From: Caldithrix sp. RBG_13_44_9
Lineage (GTDB): Bacteria; Calditrichota; Calditrichia; RBG-13-44-9
Assembly (NCBI GenBank): GCA_001771055.1
Contig: MESS01000012.1
Coordinates: forward strand, 16,481 to 23,536
Length of the DNA: 7,056 bases
Reading direction: 5' to 3'
Each line of letters starts with the position of its first letter. Positions within the stretch are counted from its first letter, which is position 1. The translations under genes and the position numbers were made by a program. Of the stretch, positions 1 through 7,056 are shown piece after piece. Under the pieces are notes generated by a model. That model did not search any database and was not told the DNA's origin. It worked only from the letters and a program-made list of their open reading frames with translations.

Positions 1-158
1 CAGAAGGATCTCTTACCGATCTGGTAGATGTTTATGAGAAACAGGTAATTATGAAAGCCTTGAGGGAAAATAATTACAATAAATTGCGCACGGCTGAAAA
101 ACTGGGAATTCATCGCAGTACGTTCATGTCGAAGCTCAAAAAATATGATATTAATTAA
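1..158 (+). CDS. Sigma-54-dependent (NtrC-family) response regulator, C-terminal fragment
   Basis: Only the 3' end of this gene is in the window; the readable frame starts at base 3 and ends at the TAA at 156-158, giving 51 residues. The sequence carries a Fis-type helix-turn-helix (HTH_8): an amphipathic helix ending VIMKALRENNYN, then the recognition pair RTAEKLGIHRSTFMSKLKKY, then a two-residue tail before the stop. This domain usually closes activators built as receiver, AAA+ sigma-54 interaction domain and HTH; it binds upstream enhancer sites so that the AAA+ ring can remodel sigma-54 RNA polymerase. The receiver and AAA+ parts lie outside the window, so the full architecture is inferred from the HTH alone. 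A Fis-like stand-alone protein is less likely, because the acidic linker before the helix (SLTDLVDVYEKQ) is typical of the region following an NtrC AAA+ domain. The gene converges on the transporter gene, with 23 bases between the two stop codons. Confidence 0.85.
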   Translation, partial: EGSLTDLVDVYEKQVIMKALRENNYNKLRTAEKLGIHRSTFMSKLKKYDIN

Positions 159-181
159 AGATTCATCCACTGAACTAGTGT

Positions 182-448
182 CTATTGTGGCAGTTTCTGC
201 CGATCCAAGTAGTCGATTCTCCAGCGATAAATGAGTGAGAGCACAAAGGCCGCTAATCCGATACCCGCAAAATAATACCAAATATAATGAGCATGACCGT
301 ACCACTGGTGGAATTGCTCCGGAGTCAATAAAGAGCGCAGGGCGACCCCCAGTTCCTCATAATGGTAAAGCTGCACAGGATTGAGAATTTTACTGGGATC
401 AGGACAATACCTATCAAGCAGATAACCACTTAGAATAAAGCCAAAAAG
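182..448 (-). pseudogene. C-terminal tail of the interrupted POT-family transporter, cut off by the in-frame TAG
   Basis: This stretch continues the frame of the upstream transporter ORF without any shift and runs 88 codons to a TAG stop (182-184). It starts LFGFILSGYLLDRYCPD, which reads as the second half of the membrane helix beginning LHTFFA just before the stop codon. A soluble loop of about 40 residues follows, then a last hydrophobic helix (YIWYYFAGIGLAAFVLSLIY) and a short basic cytoplasmic end. A 64-residue ORF with a GTG start can be drawn inside it at 182-376. That is not a separate gene: the codons before it are in frame, and the final-helix layout is the normal end of a 12-helix transporter. 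It is expressed only if the amber codon is read through, or if the stop is a sequencing artefact. Confidence 0.85.
188..202. other. Short hairpin at the convergent gene ends
   Basis: The + strand reads GGCAG TTT CTGCC at 189-201, a perfect 5-bp stem with a 3-base loop, plus one possible U-G pair at 188/202. It overlaps the last codons of the transporter gene and lies about 30 bases after the stop of the sigma-54 regulator. No T-run follows on either strand, so it does not qualify as a standard intrinsic terminator. It is recorded because it is the only GC-rich stem seen between the two convergent genes. It may be chance. Confidence 0.25.
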
Positions 449-1561
449 CTAGGCAAAGAAAGTGTGAAGATGAGCATAACCAAGGTAAAGACCTTCCTGC
501 CCGATGGGGGCTTGTTTGGAAGCGAATTCATAATATCGCGGAGATAGAAAACATTCCGCCAGTCCTTGCAGACTGATTCCCAGAATCATTATTATGGTTA
601 TTGGGTGTAGCTGAAATATCCCGAAAAATGTTATATATTGACCGGCATTTTTTTCTAATAATGGACTTAATGAAATACAAAAAGCTGATAAGGGAATTAA
701 AGCCAGGGCAATTCCAATTGAAGTAATCGGACGGAATTTTCGTACAAAATGAGTAATTGGAATTACCAGAAAAATTACTACTAAAGGATTCACATTAACA
801 TACCACTCTGGTGCGGCTTGGGTGCCCACCATTCGCAATGTATATTTTGGTATGGTAGCATAAAGCTGCCCTTGAATAAGCCAGAATCCTGCAACAATTA
901 AAATCAACAACATAAATCTAATATTTTTCAGTACTTTTTTGAATCCTCTGAGAATTTCTCGAAAATCTTTCCGCTCCTCAGAGGTAGATATCCCATAATA
1001 AAATAGAAAAACTATCAATAGTGCAATCAAGGAAATTACGGCGGCATAGTAATTAATATATTCCAATCCTAGGTCCGTCCGTAAAGGTTTGGCAAATGTT
1101 TTTCCAGCAAATGAACCGATGTTCACCATTTGGTAAAATAGGGAGTAACCGCGGGCGCGATTTAAATGATCGGTGGTTTTAGCTATGGTGGCGGCTATGA
1201 CGGGTTTAACAAATGAACCTCCAATTATGATGAAGAACAGCGAAAGTAAGGAAAATATTTTTGTTGGCACCGCTCCCAATAAAAAATAGCCAATCGCTAA
1301 AAAAGAAAAGGCCAAAAGTAAAGCTTTTCTGAAGCCGATTTGATCTGCCAGAGCACCATTGAAAATAGGTCCCAGGTAGAGTAATGCCGCAAACACACCT
1401 CCAATCCATCCCGCTTCAATATCAGAGAATCCCACTATCTCAGTCAGAAATATCACTAGTGCAATGAACATTCCATAGTATGCAGCTCGTTCGAAAAGTT
1501 CAACGATATTAGCAACCCAAAATACCTTACTGAATTTCCAAGTGAGTTGTGATTCGACCAT
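449..1561 (-). CDS. POT/PTR2-family proton-coupled oligopeptide transporter (MFS), truncated by an in-frame TAG
   Basis: Inner-membrane transporter of the major facilitator superfamily, most like proton-dependent oligopeptide transporters; the substrate is not settled by sequence. Helix 1 carries the POT ExxER motif (E21, E24, R25, followed by YYG). LADQIGFRK (71-79) matches MFS motif A between helices 2 and 3. Residues 139-151 (YSLFYQMVNIGSF) match the second PTR2 signature except for Q144. NPLVVIF (258-264) and the helix-10 glutamate E336 with the following SP also fit the family. Seen here are 370 residues and about ten and a half helices, ending at TAG 449-451 in the middle of helix 11. 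The missing 88 residues follow in the same frame, giving a 459-residue whole, a plausible length for a POT protein. The ATG at 1561 is preceded by a weak GAG ribosome-binding element 6 bases upstream. The gene lies 89 bases downstream of alaS on the same strand. As read, the truncated product would probably be unstable or inactive. Confidence 0.85.
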   Translation of the reverse strand: MVESQLTWKFSKVFWVANIVELFERAAYYGMFIALVIFLTEIVGFSDIEAGWIGGVFAALLYLGPIFNGALADQIGFRKALLLAFSFLAIGYFLLGAVPTKIFSLLSLFFIIIGGSFVKPVIAATIAKTTDHLNRARGYSLFYQMVNIGSFAGKTFAKPLRTDLGLEYINYYAAVISLIALLIVFLFYYGISTSEERKDFREILRGFKKVLKNIRFMLLILIVAGFWLIQGQLYATIPKYTLRMVGTQAAPEWYVNVNPLVVIFLVIPITHFVRKFRPITSIGIALALIPLSAFCISLSPLLEKNAGQYITFFGIFQLHPITIIMILGISLQGLAECFLSPRYYEFASKQAPIGQEGLYLGYAHLHTFFA

Positions 1562-1650
1562 TTTTTACTCAGATGATAATCAATAGACTTGATGATTCCA
1601 TTAAATTAACGAAATCATGTAAGCATTAACTAAAGTATTGGCGGGTAAAA

Positions 1651-4284
1651 TCAATTCTGTTTTTGCTGGAGAAATTCTCTCAATGATGTAATAGCTTCTT
1701 CAAGTTTAGCAGGATTTTTCCCTCCGGCAGTCGCCAAATGCGGGCGTCCCCCACCTCCACCTCCTGTAACTTGAGCAAGTACTTTTACCAATTCTCCTGC
1801 TTTAATTCCGGTATGGATGAGATCATCGGTAACGGCACATACAAAATTTATTCGATTTTCGCTCTGGGAAATAAGAAGTAATACACCATTCTGATTTTTT
1901 TGTCTAAATCGGTCTGCAGCTTGTTTGAGTAATTCTATATCGACTTCCTGGAATAGTTTAATTGCTAAACGGAGATTCCCAATTTTTTCAGCAGTATCAA
2001 TAATGTTTTCAACCGATTGAACAGCCTGTTCACTAAATATTTTTTGTAAACGTTTTTCAGTATCACGGAGCTGGTTATTCAAATTTATAACTTTTTTGAT
2101 CAGTTCATCGGGACTGGTGTTTAAAACTTGTCCAATTTCCTGTAAAGTGTCACGGCTTTTCTGAGCGAACTCTACTGCCCGGGGTCCGGTAATTGCTTCA
2201 ATGCGCCGTACACCACTGGCGATGCTGGTTTCCTGTAAAATAATGAATGATCCAATTTGCCCGGTATGACTGACATGGGTACCTCCACACAATTCTTTAC
2301 TAAAATCATCCACAATAACCACTCTAACCTGGTCACTGTATTTTTCCCCGAAAAGTGCCCTCGCTCCCATTTCCTTCGCTTTATTAAAATCGGTGTAAAA
2401 TATATCCAGCGGTGAGTTCCGGCGTATTTGTTCATTTACGATGCTCTCGATCAGGAATAACTCTTCCCGCTCGATTTTTTTATAATGAGTGAAATCGAAT
2501 CGCAGGCGATCCGGACTCACCAATGATCCGGCTTGTTCTACATGCTTTCCCAATACCCGTCGCAGTGCCTCATGCAACAGATGAGTAGAGGTATGATTAT
2601 ACATGGTTAGAAAACGATGACTATGATCGACCTGAGCAGATACTTTTGAATGAATAATATCTAATTTTGCTGATGCTTCACAAAAATGGATAATTTCGTT
2701 TCCCTGCTTTTGAACATCAACCACCGGTAATTCAATATCATCTAAAAGGAGTTTACCCACATCAGGCACCTGGCCACCGCTTTCAGCATAGAAAGGGGTC
2801 TCTGTTAATACGATTTGATATTTATCATTTTTAAGAGCAAACTTGCATATTTCAGTCTCAATTGCAAGTTTTTCATAGCCTACAAAATGCGAGTTAGTAG
2901 AACAATGTTTTAAAACATTCCATTGATCAACATGATCAAACTGCATACTGAATTTTCCGGATTGCCTTGCTCTCTCCCGTTGAATTTCCATTTCCTGGTC
3001 GAAACCCTCCTCATCAATTTGCAATCCTCTCTCGGCGGCCATCACCCGTGTCAGATCCAGGGGAAAACCGAAAGTATCGTAGAGACGAAAAGCATCAGTT
3101 CCCGAAATCAGATTGTTGCCCCCAGCTGAAATTCTAGCGGCCAGACTATCAAAAATTTCCAGGCCCCTATCTAACGTACGATTGAAATTTTCTTCTTCCG
3201 ATCTAATGACATCCATGACATAAGACTGTTTTTCTCGGATTTCCGGGAAAGCGCTTCCCATCATTTCCACTACAACCGGTACCAGATTGAAGATAAATGG
3301 CTTTTGCAAATCCAATTTTCGAGCATATCGTGAAGCTCTGCGTAATATTCGCCGTAGAACATATCCCCTCCCTTCATTAGAAGGTAAAGCACCATCAGTG
3401 ATAGAAAAAGTCAGCATTCTTATATGGTCAGCCAGTACTCGAAAGGCTACCTGTTTTGATTCATCACAATTGTTATAATTTATTCCAGCTATATCTTCCA
3501 CCTTCTGGATAATTGGTTGGAATATATCCGTATCATAATTGGAACGGACTCTTTGCAGAACCGAAACAATTCGTTCAAATCCCATTCCGGTATCAACATG
3601 CTTAAATGGCAGAGGGTGTAAATTTCCACTTTCATCGCGGTTAAACTGAATAAAGACAAGATTCCATAATTCGATAAACCGGCTACAGCCGCTATTTACC
3701 TGACAAACATGACCTTTGAGATGCATTTTATTACAGTAACCTTCACCAAGATCGATATGAATTTCCGAACAGGGGCCGCAGGGACCTGTTTCGCCCATTT
3801 CCCAGAAATTATCTTTCGCACCAAAACGCAGAATTTGACTAGGAACAATATCAGTATATTTTTGCCAACATTTTTCCGCCTCGTCATCATCCAGGTAAAT
3901 GGTAGCCCACAAATTATTTTTCGGCAACTCCCAGTAGGAGGTAATTAATTCCCATGCCCATTCGATGGCTTCTTGTTTATAGTAATCTCCAAATGACCAA
4001 TTCCCCAACATCTCAAAGAAAGTGTGATGATAGGTGTCATGTCCCACTTCTTCCAAATCATTATGTTTTCCGCTCACCCTGATACATTTTTGGGAATTGA
4101 CAGCTCTTTTAAATGGGCGCGTTCCTACCCCTAAAAATACATCCTTAAATTGATTCATTCCGGCATTAGTGAATAAGAGGGTCGGATCATCAGTAGGAAT
4201 TACTGGTGAACTGGAAACAAAGGTGTGTCCTTTATTTTTAAAAAAATTAGTGAACTCAGTACGAATCTCATTTGATTTTTTCAT
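1651..4284 (-). CDS. alaS: Alanyl-tRNA synthetase
   Basis: Cytoplasmic class II synthetase that activates alanine with ATP and charges tRNA-Ala; its editing domain removes mis-attached serine or glycine. The 877-residue length is normal for bacterial AlaRS. Counting from the ATG at 4284, the catalytic core holds motif 2 (around R69 to F98) and motif 3 (DTGMGFER, 231-238). PSNEGRGYVLRRILRRA (301-317) is in the tRNA-recognition part; N303, and D403 in YDTFGFPLDLT, appear to correspond to the residues that read the G3:U70 pair in the E. coli enzyme. The editing site has both zinc half-motifs: H564-x3-H568 and C666-x3-H670 (CGGTH). A coiled-coil linker (about 715-760) leads to C-Ala, with its glycine run GGGGGGRPHLATAGG at 841-855. 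A longer reading to 4365 adds 27 unconserved residues and is rejected because the predicted promoter sits inside it. AGAG lies 9 bases before the chosen ATG. TGA stop. No missing residues were noticed. Confidence 0.97.
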   Translation of the reverse strand: MKKSNEIRTEFTNFFKNKGHTFVSSSPVIPTDDPTLLFTNAGMNQFKDVFLGVGTRPFKRAVNSQKCIRVSGKHNDLEEVGHDTYHHTFFEMLGNWSFGDYYKQEAIEWAWELITSYWELPKNNLWATIYLDDDEAEKCWQKYTDIVPSQILRFGAKDNFWEMGETGPCGPCSEIHIDLGEGYCNKMHLKGHVCQVNSGCSRFIELWNLVFIQFNRDESGNLHPLPFKHVDTGMGFERIVSVLQRVRSNYDTDIFQPIIQKVEDIAGINYNNCDESKQVAFRVLADHIRMLTFSITDGALPSNEGRGYVLRRILRRASRYARKLDLQKPFIFNLVPVVVEMMGSAFPEIREKQSYVMDVIRSEEENFNRTLDRGLEIFDSLAARISAGGNNLISGTDAFRLYDTFGFPLDLTRVMAAERGLQIDEEGFDQEMEIQRERARQSGKFSMQFDHVDQWNVLKHCSTNSHFVGYEKLAIETEICKFALKNDKYQIVLTETPFYAESGGQVPDVGKLLLDDIELPVVDVQKQGNEIIHFCEASAKLDIIHSKVSAQVDHSHRFLTMYNHTSTHLLHEALRRVLGKHVEQAGSLVSPDRLRFDFTHYKKIEREELFLIESIVNEQIRRNSPLDIFYTDFNKAKEMGARALFGEKYSDQVRVVIVDDFSKELCGGTHVSHTGQIGSFIILQETSIASGVRRIEAITGPRAVEFAQKSRDTLQEIGQVLNTSPDELIKKVINLNNQLRDTEKRLQKIFSEQAVQSVENIIDTAEKIGNLRLAIKLFQEVDIELLKQAADRFRQKNQNGVLLLISQSENRINFVCAVTDDLIHTGIKAGELVKVLAQVTGGGGGGRPHLATAGGKNPAKLEEAITSLREFLQQKQN

Positions 4285-4326
4285 AATAATATTCTCTGTT
4301 GCCGGAGTAAAATTTTGAAAAATAAC

Positions 4327-4362
4327 CATGCATATTATACGCTGAAAATATAGAAAGATCAG
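4327..4362 (-). promoter_or_regulatory. Predicted sigma-70-type promoter of alaS
   Basis: On the minus strand a perfect TATAAT lies at 4339-4334. With a 17-base spacer, the hexamer upstream is CTGATC (4362-4357), three of six matches to the -35 consensus. Transcription would start near 4327, leaving a 5' leader of about 43 bases before the ATG at 4284. This would give alaS transcription independent of the upstream kinase gene and makes the longer N-terminal reading of alaS unlikely. The -35 match is weak, and in an AT-rich genome a TATAAT can occur by chance. If the organism is related to Bacteroidota, the consensus itself may differ. Confidence 0.45.
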
Positions 4363-4415
4363 CATGTTCAGGCAAGTGTTTTAAATGAAAGAAAAGTGAT
4401 AAATATGAGGATAAT

Positions 4416-7056
4416 TCAGGATTTTTGGTTTAAAACTTGTCGAATCTTTAAAGCAAGCTCTCTCATCCGATAAGGTTTGGGAAGAATTCCATTTAAAATA
4501 AAATCATCGGGTACAGATTTTTCCCTTTCGGAGTGTCCGCTGGAAAGTAAAATCTTTATTCGCTTATCAATCTCCTTGATTTTCCGGATCGTCTCAATGC
4601 CATTCATCTTAGGCATGGCCATATCAACAATAGCCAGGTCAATCTGGTATTTTTTCTGATCTATTAATCTGATAGCGGCTGATCCACTGGCAGCTTGAAA
4701 TACCGCATATCCCAAGGATTGTAAAATATCTTTTACCGAATCTCTGATCATTTGTTCATCGTCTACAATCAGTACTGTCTCAGAACCTTCGGGAATATTT
4801 TGTCCGGTATCTTCAATTTCGATGGATAACTTCCTTCGGGCTGGCGGGAAATAAAGATAAAAAGTGGTCCCTTCATTTATCTCACTTTCCACTTCCACAA
4901 AACCACGATGGCTTTGCATAATTCCATATACTACCGAGAGTCCTAGTCCAGTACCTTTTCCAACCGATTTAGTAGTAAAGAAAGGATCAAATATTTTATC
5001 AATATCCGAGGCCCGTATTCCACAACCTGAATCAGTGATGCTGACGCATACAAAATCTTTATTTACCGATTTCTGATCAGAATTATTTTTATATTTAGTC
5101 ATCCCGGTCCTGATAGAAATTTCACCACCTTCAGGCATGGAATCACGTGAATTGAGCGCTAAATTGATTAAAACCTGGCTCAGGCGATTTTCATCCCCTT
5201 CGATATCCTCGACTTTAGGATCTAAGTCCAGTAAAATATCATACTCTTTGCCTAAGGTACGTTGAAACATTTCTGATAATCTCATTACCAATTGATTCGG
5301 AGAAATAATTTGCAATTGAATATCTTGATTCCTTGAAAACATTAAAAGCTGTCGGGTTAATTCTGCTGCTCTTTGAGTGGCCTCAGCGATAATATTAGCC
5401 CTGCGTAATATTGTTGGATTACTGTTTGCTTCACTTTTTATTAAATCGGTATTTGGCAAAATTATACCGAGAATATTATTGAAGTCATGAGCAATTCCTC
5501 CAACCAATGTTCCCAGGCTTTCCATTTTTTGTAATTGAATTACCTGCTGCTGGGACCGCTGTAATTCACCGTAAGCATTTTCAAGACTTTCTGCTTTTTC
5601 TTCCAATGCCTTTACCAGATTCTTATTATCCAATAATATAGCCGTTTCAGTAGCCAGAGTACTTAACAGATGAACCTCTTCGACTCTAAAAGGTTGTTTT
5701 CGATGACGGAGAAATACCAGAACACCAAGACGAAAATCCTTTTCGCTAATAGGAAGCGAAACAATGGAAAAAGATTCATTACGATTCAAGCCAATTAGTT
5801 TTGCATCGACAGCAGCAAGTTTGAGAGAGTCAATAATTTTAGGTTCATTATCAGTAAAAGTTTTCCAAATGAAATTCTCTGAATTGGTTATCTTTTCATT
5901 AACATTTACCAGAACCTGCTTTGGAAAAATATGTGATGGAATAAATGACTCATTTATTTTGTCATAAATAAATACCATTCCAATCTCTGCATCTAAAAGT
6001 TGATATCCATTTTCTAGCATGGTTTTAAGGATTTCATTGGTATCGAGTGAGCGCATCATCTGCTGACTCGTGTCGATTAATTTAGCAAGATTACTGGCAT
6101 TTTTCTTATTAATGTCACTAAGTCTTTCCAACTCCTTAGTTTTCTGGATTAGTTCATTATTGATACGCTGTAATTTGCTTTGATTATGTAATATTTCACG
6201 CTGAATTTGAATTTTTTCAGTTATGTCAATCGCAGTAATAATTACATTTTTTATTAATTCAGTTTCGTCGACATGACTAGCCACGCTCAGTTCGACCACT
6301 TTTTTCTGACCGTCAGTCATATCAAGGGTTGTCACATAGTTACGAATATCCTGGCGGTCCTGTATGATTCGATTAAAAATCGTACTCAGGTCCTCTTTTT
6401 GGATAAAATTCTCCAATTTCATTTGTACAATAAGTTCATGTTGAATTCCGAAGAAGTTGCAGGCACTTTCATTAGCCTTTTCAATTTGGCCTAAGGTATC
6501 GGCAATTAAAATTGGAATGGGATTAAGCTGAAAAATGGTTTCCAGATATCTTTTCGAACGGTTTAGGGCTAAAATATTAGTATCTAAATTATCCGAAAGA
6601 TTATTCAGGGCTCTGGCCAGTTGGGAAATTTCATCATTTCCTTTGACCGGTAAACGTAATTCCAGGGCTCCACTTTTATTGGAATATTCCCTGATGGTTG
6701 AAGCGGCTTCTTTTAGTGGATTGGAAATAAATTTCGCCATTGCAGTAGCAAAAATAAATAGAACTAAAGCCAAACCAACAGTCAAATAAATCAATATCTT
6801 TCTTTGTTCATTCATTTTATCCTTAATCCAATTCAGGTTAAAACCAACGATTAAAATACCTTGGTGAACATCGCGAAAAAAAATACTTTGCTTAATTAAT
6901 AGCTGGCGGGATGAGTAATACTGAGTCTCACCTGAATTCAATAATAATCTGAGTAACTGTGGATCTGAAGTCGTACCAGATTCAAATTTTATGCTACCAT
7001 CTTTTTCAATAATTAAAATTAGGTCGACATCTGGATCATTTGCCAAACCTTTTAAG
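4416..7056 (-). CDS. Hybrid sensor histidine kinase (sensor-TM-HAMP-PAS-GAF-HisKA-HATPase_c-REC), N-terminus outside the window
   Basis: Membrane-bound sensor kinase that autophosphorylates on histidine and passes the phosphate to its own receiver. The frame is open to the window edge, so the N-terminus is missing; residues are numbered from a TTG at 7046. In order: the end of an extracytoplasmic Cache-like sensor (about 1-80, with DVDLILIIEKDG), one membrane helix (83-107), HAMP (about 103-157), PAS (165-280, closing ITAIDITEK), a coiled coil (280-315), GAF (about 325-475), a second coiled coil (475-508), HisKA with H520 in GGIAHDFNNIL, then HATPase_c with N-box N628/N632, DSGCGI (672-677), DPFFTTK (687-693) and GKGTGLGLS (696-704). 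The receiver (756-872) has acid pair D762/D763, phosphoacceptor D808, S836 and K857. All catalytic residues are present. The protein ends right after the receiver with no HPt or DNA-binding output, so a separate phosphotransfer partner or allosteric self-control is expected. TGA stop. The signal is unknown, and the GAF domain lacks an obvious ligand signature. Confidence 0.95.
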   Translation of the reverse strand, partial: LKGLANDPDVDLILIIEKDGSIKFESGTTSDPQLLRLLLNSGETQYYSSRQLLIKQSIFFRDVHQGILIVGFNLNWIKDKMNEQRKILIYLTVGLALVLFIFATAMAKFISNPLKEAASTIREYSNKSGALELRLPVKGNDEISQLARALNNLSDNLDTNILALNRSKRYLETIFQLNPIPILIADTLGQIEKANESACNFFGIQHELIVQMKLENFIQKEDLSTIFNRIIQDRQDIRNYVTTLDMTDGQKKVVELSVASHVDETELIKNVIITAIDITEKIQIQREILHNQSKLQRINNELIQKTKELERLSDINKKNASNLAKLIDTSQQMMRSLDTNEILKTMLENGYQLLDAEIGMVFIYDKINESFIPSHIFPKQVLVNVNEKITNSENFIWKTFTDNEPKIIDSLKLAAVDAKLIGLNRNESFSIVSLPISEKDFRLGVLVFLRHRKQPFRVEEVHLLSTLATETAILLDNKNLVKALEEKAESLENAYGELQRSQQQVIQLQKMESLGTLVGGIAHDFNNILGIILPNTDLIKSEANSNPTILRRANIIAEATQRAAELTRQLLMFSRNQDIQLQIISPNQLVMRLSEMFQRTLGKEYDILLDLDPKVEDIEGDENRLSQVLINLALNSRDSMPEGGEISIRTGMTKYKNNSDQKSVNKDFVCVSITDSGCGIRASDIDKIFDPFFTTKSVGKGTGLGLSVVYGIMQSHRGFVEVESEINEGTTFYLYFPPARRKLSIEIEDTGQNIPEGSETVLIVDDEQMIRDSVKDILQSLGYAVFQAASGSAAIRLIDQKKYQIDLAIVDMAMPKMNGIETIRKIKEIDKRIKILLSSGHSEREKSVPDDFILNGILPKPYRMRELALKIRQVLNQKS

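Noticed and set aside
182..376. A separate small membrane protein of 64 residues with a GTG start
   Set aside because: It is in frame with the transporter, the codons between it and the amber stop are also open, and it supplies the expected last helix of the transporter.
449..451. UAG decoded as pyrrolysine, or UAG reassigned genome-wide
   Set aside because: The same gene ends with TAG at 182-184, no pyl genes are visible in the window, and a pyrrolysine inside a membrane helix of a POT transporter has no precedent that I know of.
1562..1650. A terminator or promoter between alaS and the transporter gene
   Set aside because: Only a 5-bp AT-rich stem (ATCAA/TTGAT) without a T-run and poorly spaced promoter-like hexamers were found, so neither call is supported.
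1759..1765. A perfect Shine-Dalgarno-like AGGAGGT on the minus strand inside alaS
   Set aside because: It is produced by the glycine codons of the conserved C-Ala glycine run, and no start codon with a credible reading frame follows at the right distance.
2923..3948. Several plus-strand ORFs of 60-80 codons opposite alaS and the kinase
   Set aside because: They lie antisense within well-conserved coding sequence, show no recognisable domain and have no visible ribosome-binding site, so they look like shadow frames.

Overview
The window is AT-rich chromosomal bacterial DNA. It holds four protein-coding loci, two of them cut by the window edges. AlaRS phrasing, a modular hybrid histidine kinase and an NtrC-type sigma-54 activator tail together suggest a Gram-negative-type bacterium, perhaps of the FCB superphylum (Calditrichota or Marinimicrobia-like lineages). 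That placement is an impression from protein style, not a computed assignment. All four real gene ends use standard stops (TAA, TAG, TGA, TGA).

Layout, left to right. Positions 1-158 (+) are the last 51 residues of a sigma-54-dependent response regulator, essentially its Fis-type DNA-binding helix-turn-helix. Converging on it after only 23 bases is a minus-strand gene at 182-1561 for a POT/PTR2-family proton-coupled transporter of the major facilitator superfamily. This gene is interrupted by a single in-frame TAG at 449-451. The reading frame continues cleanly for 88 more codons to its own TAG stop, so the gene is a one-base nonsense allele, a sequencing error or a readthrough case. Upstream of it on the same strand, after an 89-base gap, is alaS (1651-4284), a full-length alanyl-tRNA synthetase with catalytic, editing and C-Ala parts intact. 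A promoter with a perfect TATAAT box lies just before alaS and supports the start at 4284. Upstream again, after 131 bases, is the 3' portion of a large hybrid sensor histidine kinase (4416-7056, open at the right edge) with extracytoplasmic sensor, membrane helix, HAMP, PAS, GAF, HisKA, HATPase_c and a C-terminal receiver.

The three minus-strand genes are co-directional, but their gaps and the promoter before alaS argue against a tight operon. The kinase and the sigma-54 activator are both signalling proteins but lie at opposite ends on opposite strands, so there is no strong reason to pair them. No RNA gene, mobile element, CRISPR array or long repeat was seen, and I find no convincing new multi-gene system. 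The most interesting point is the in-frame amber codon in the transporter gene.
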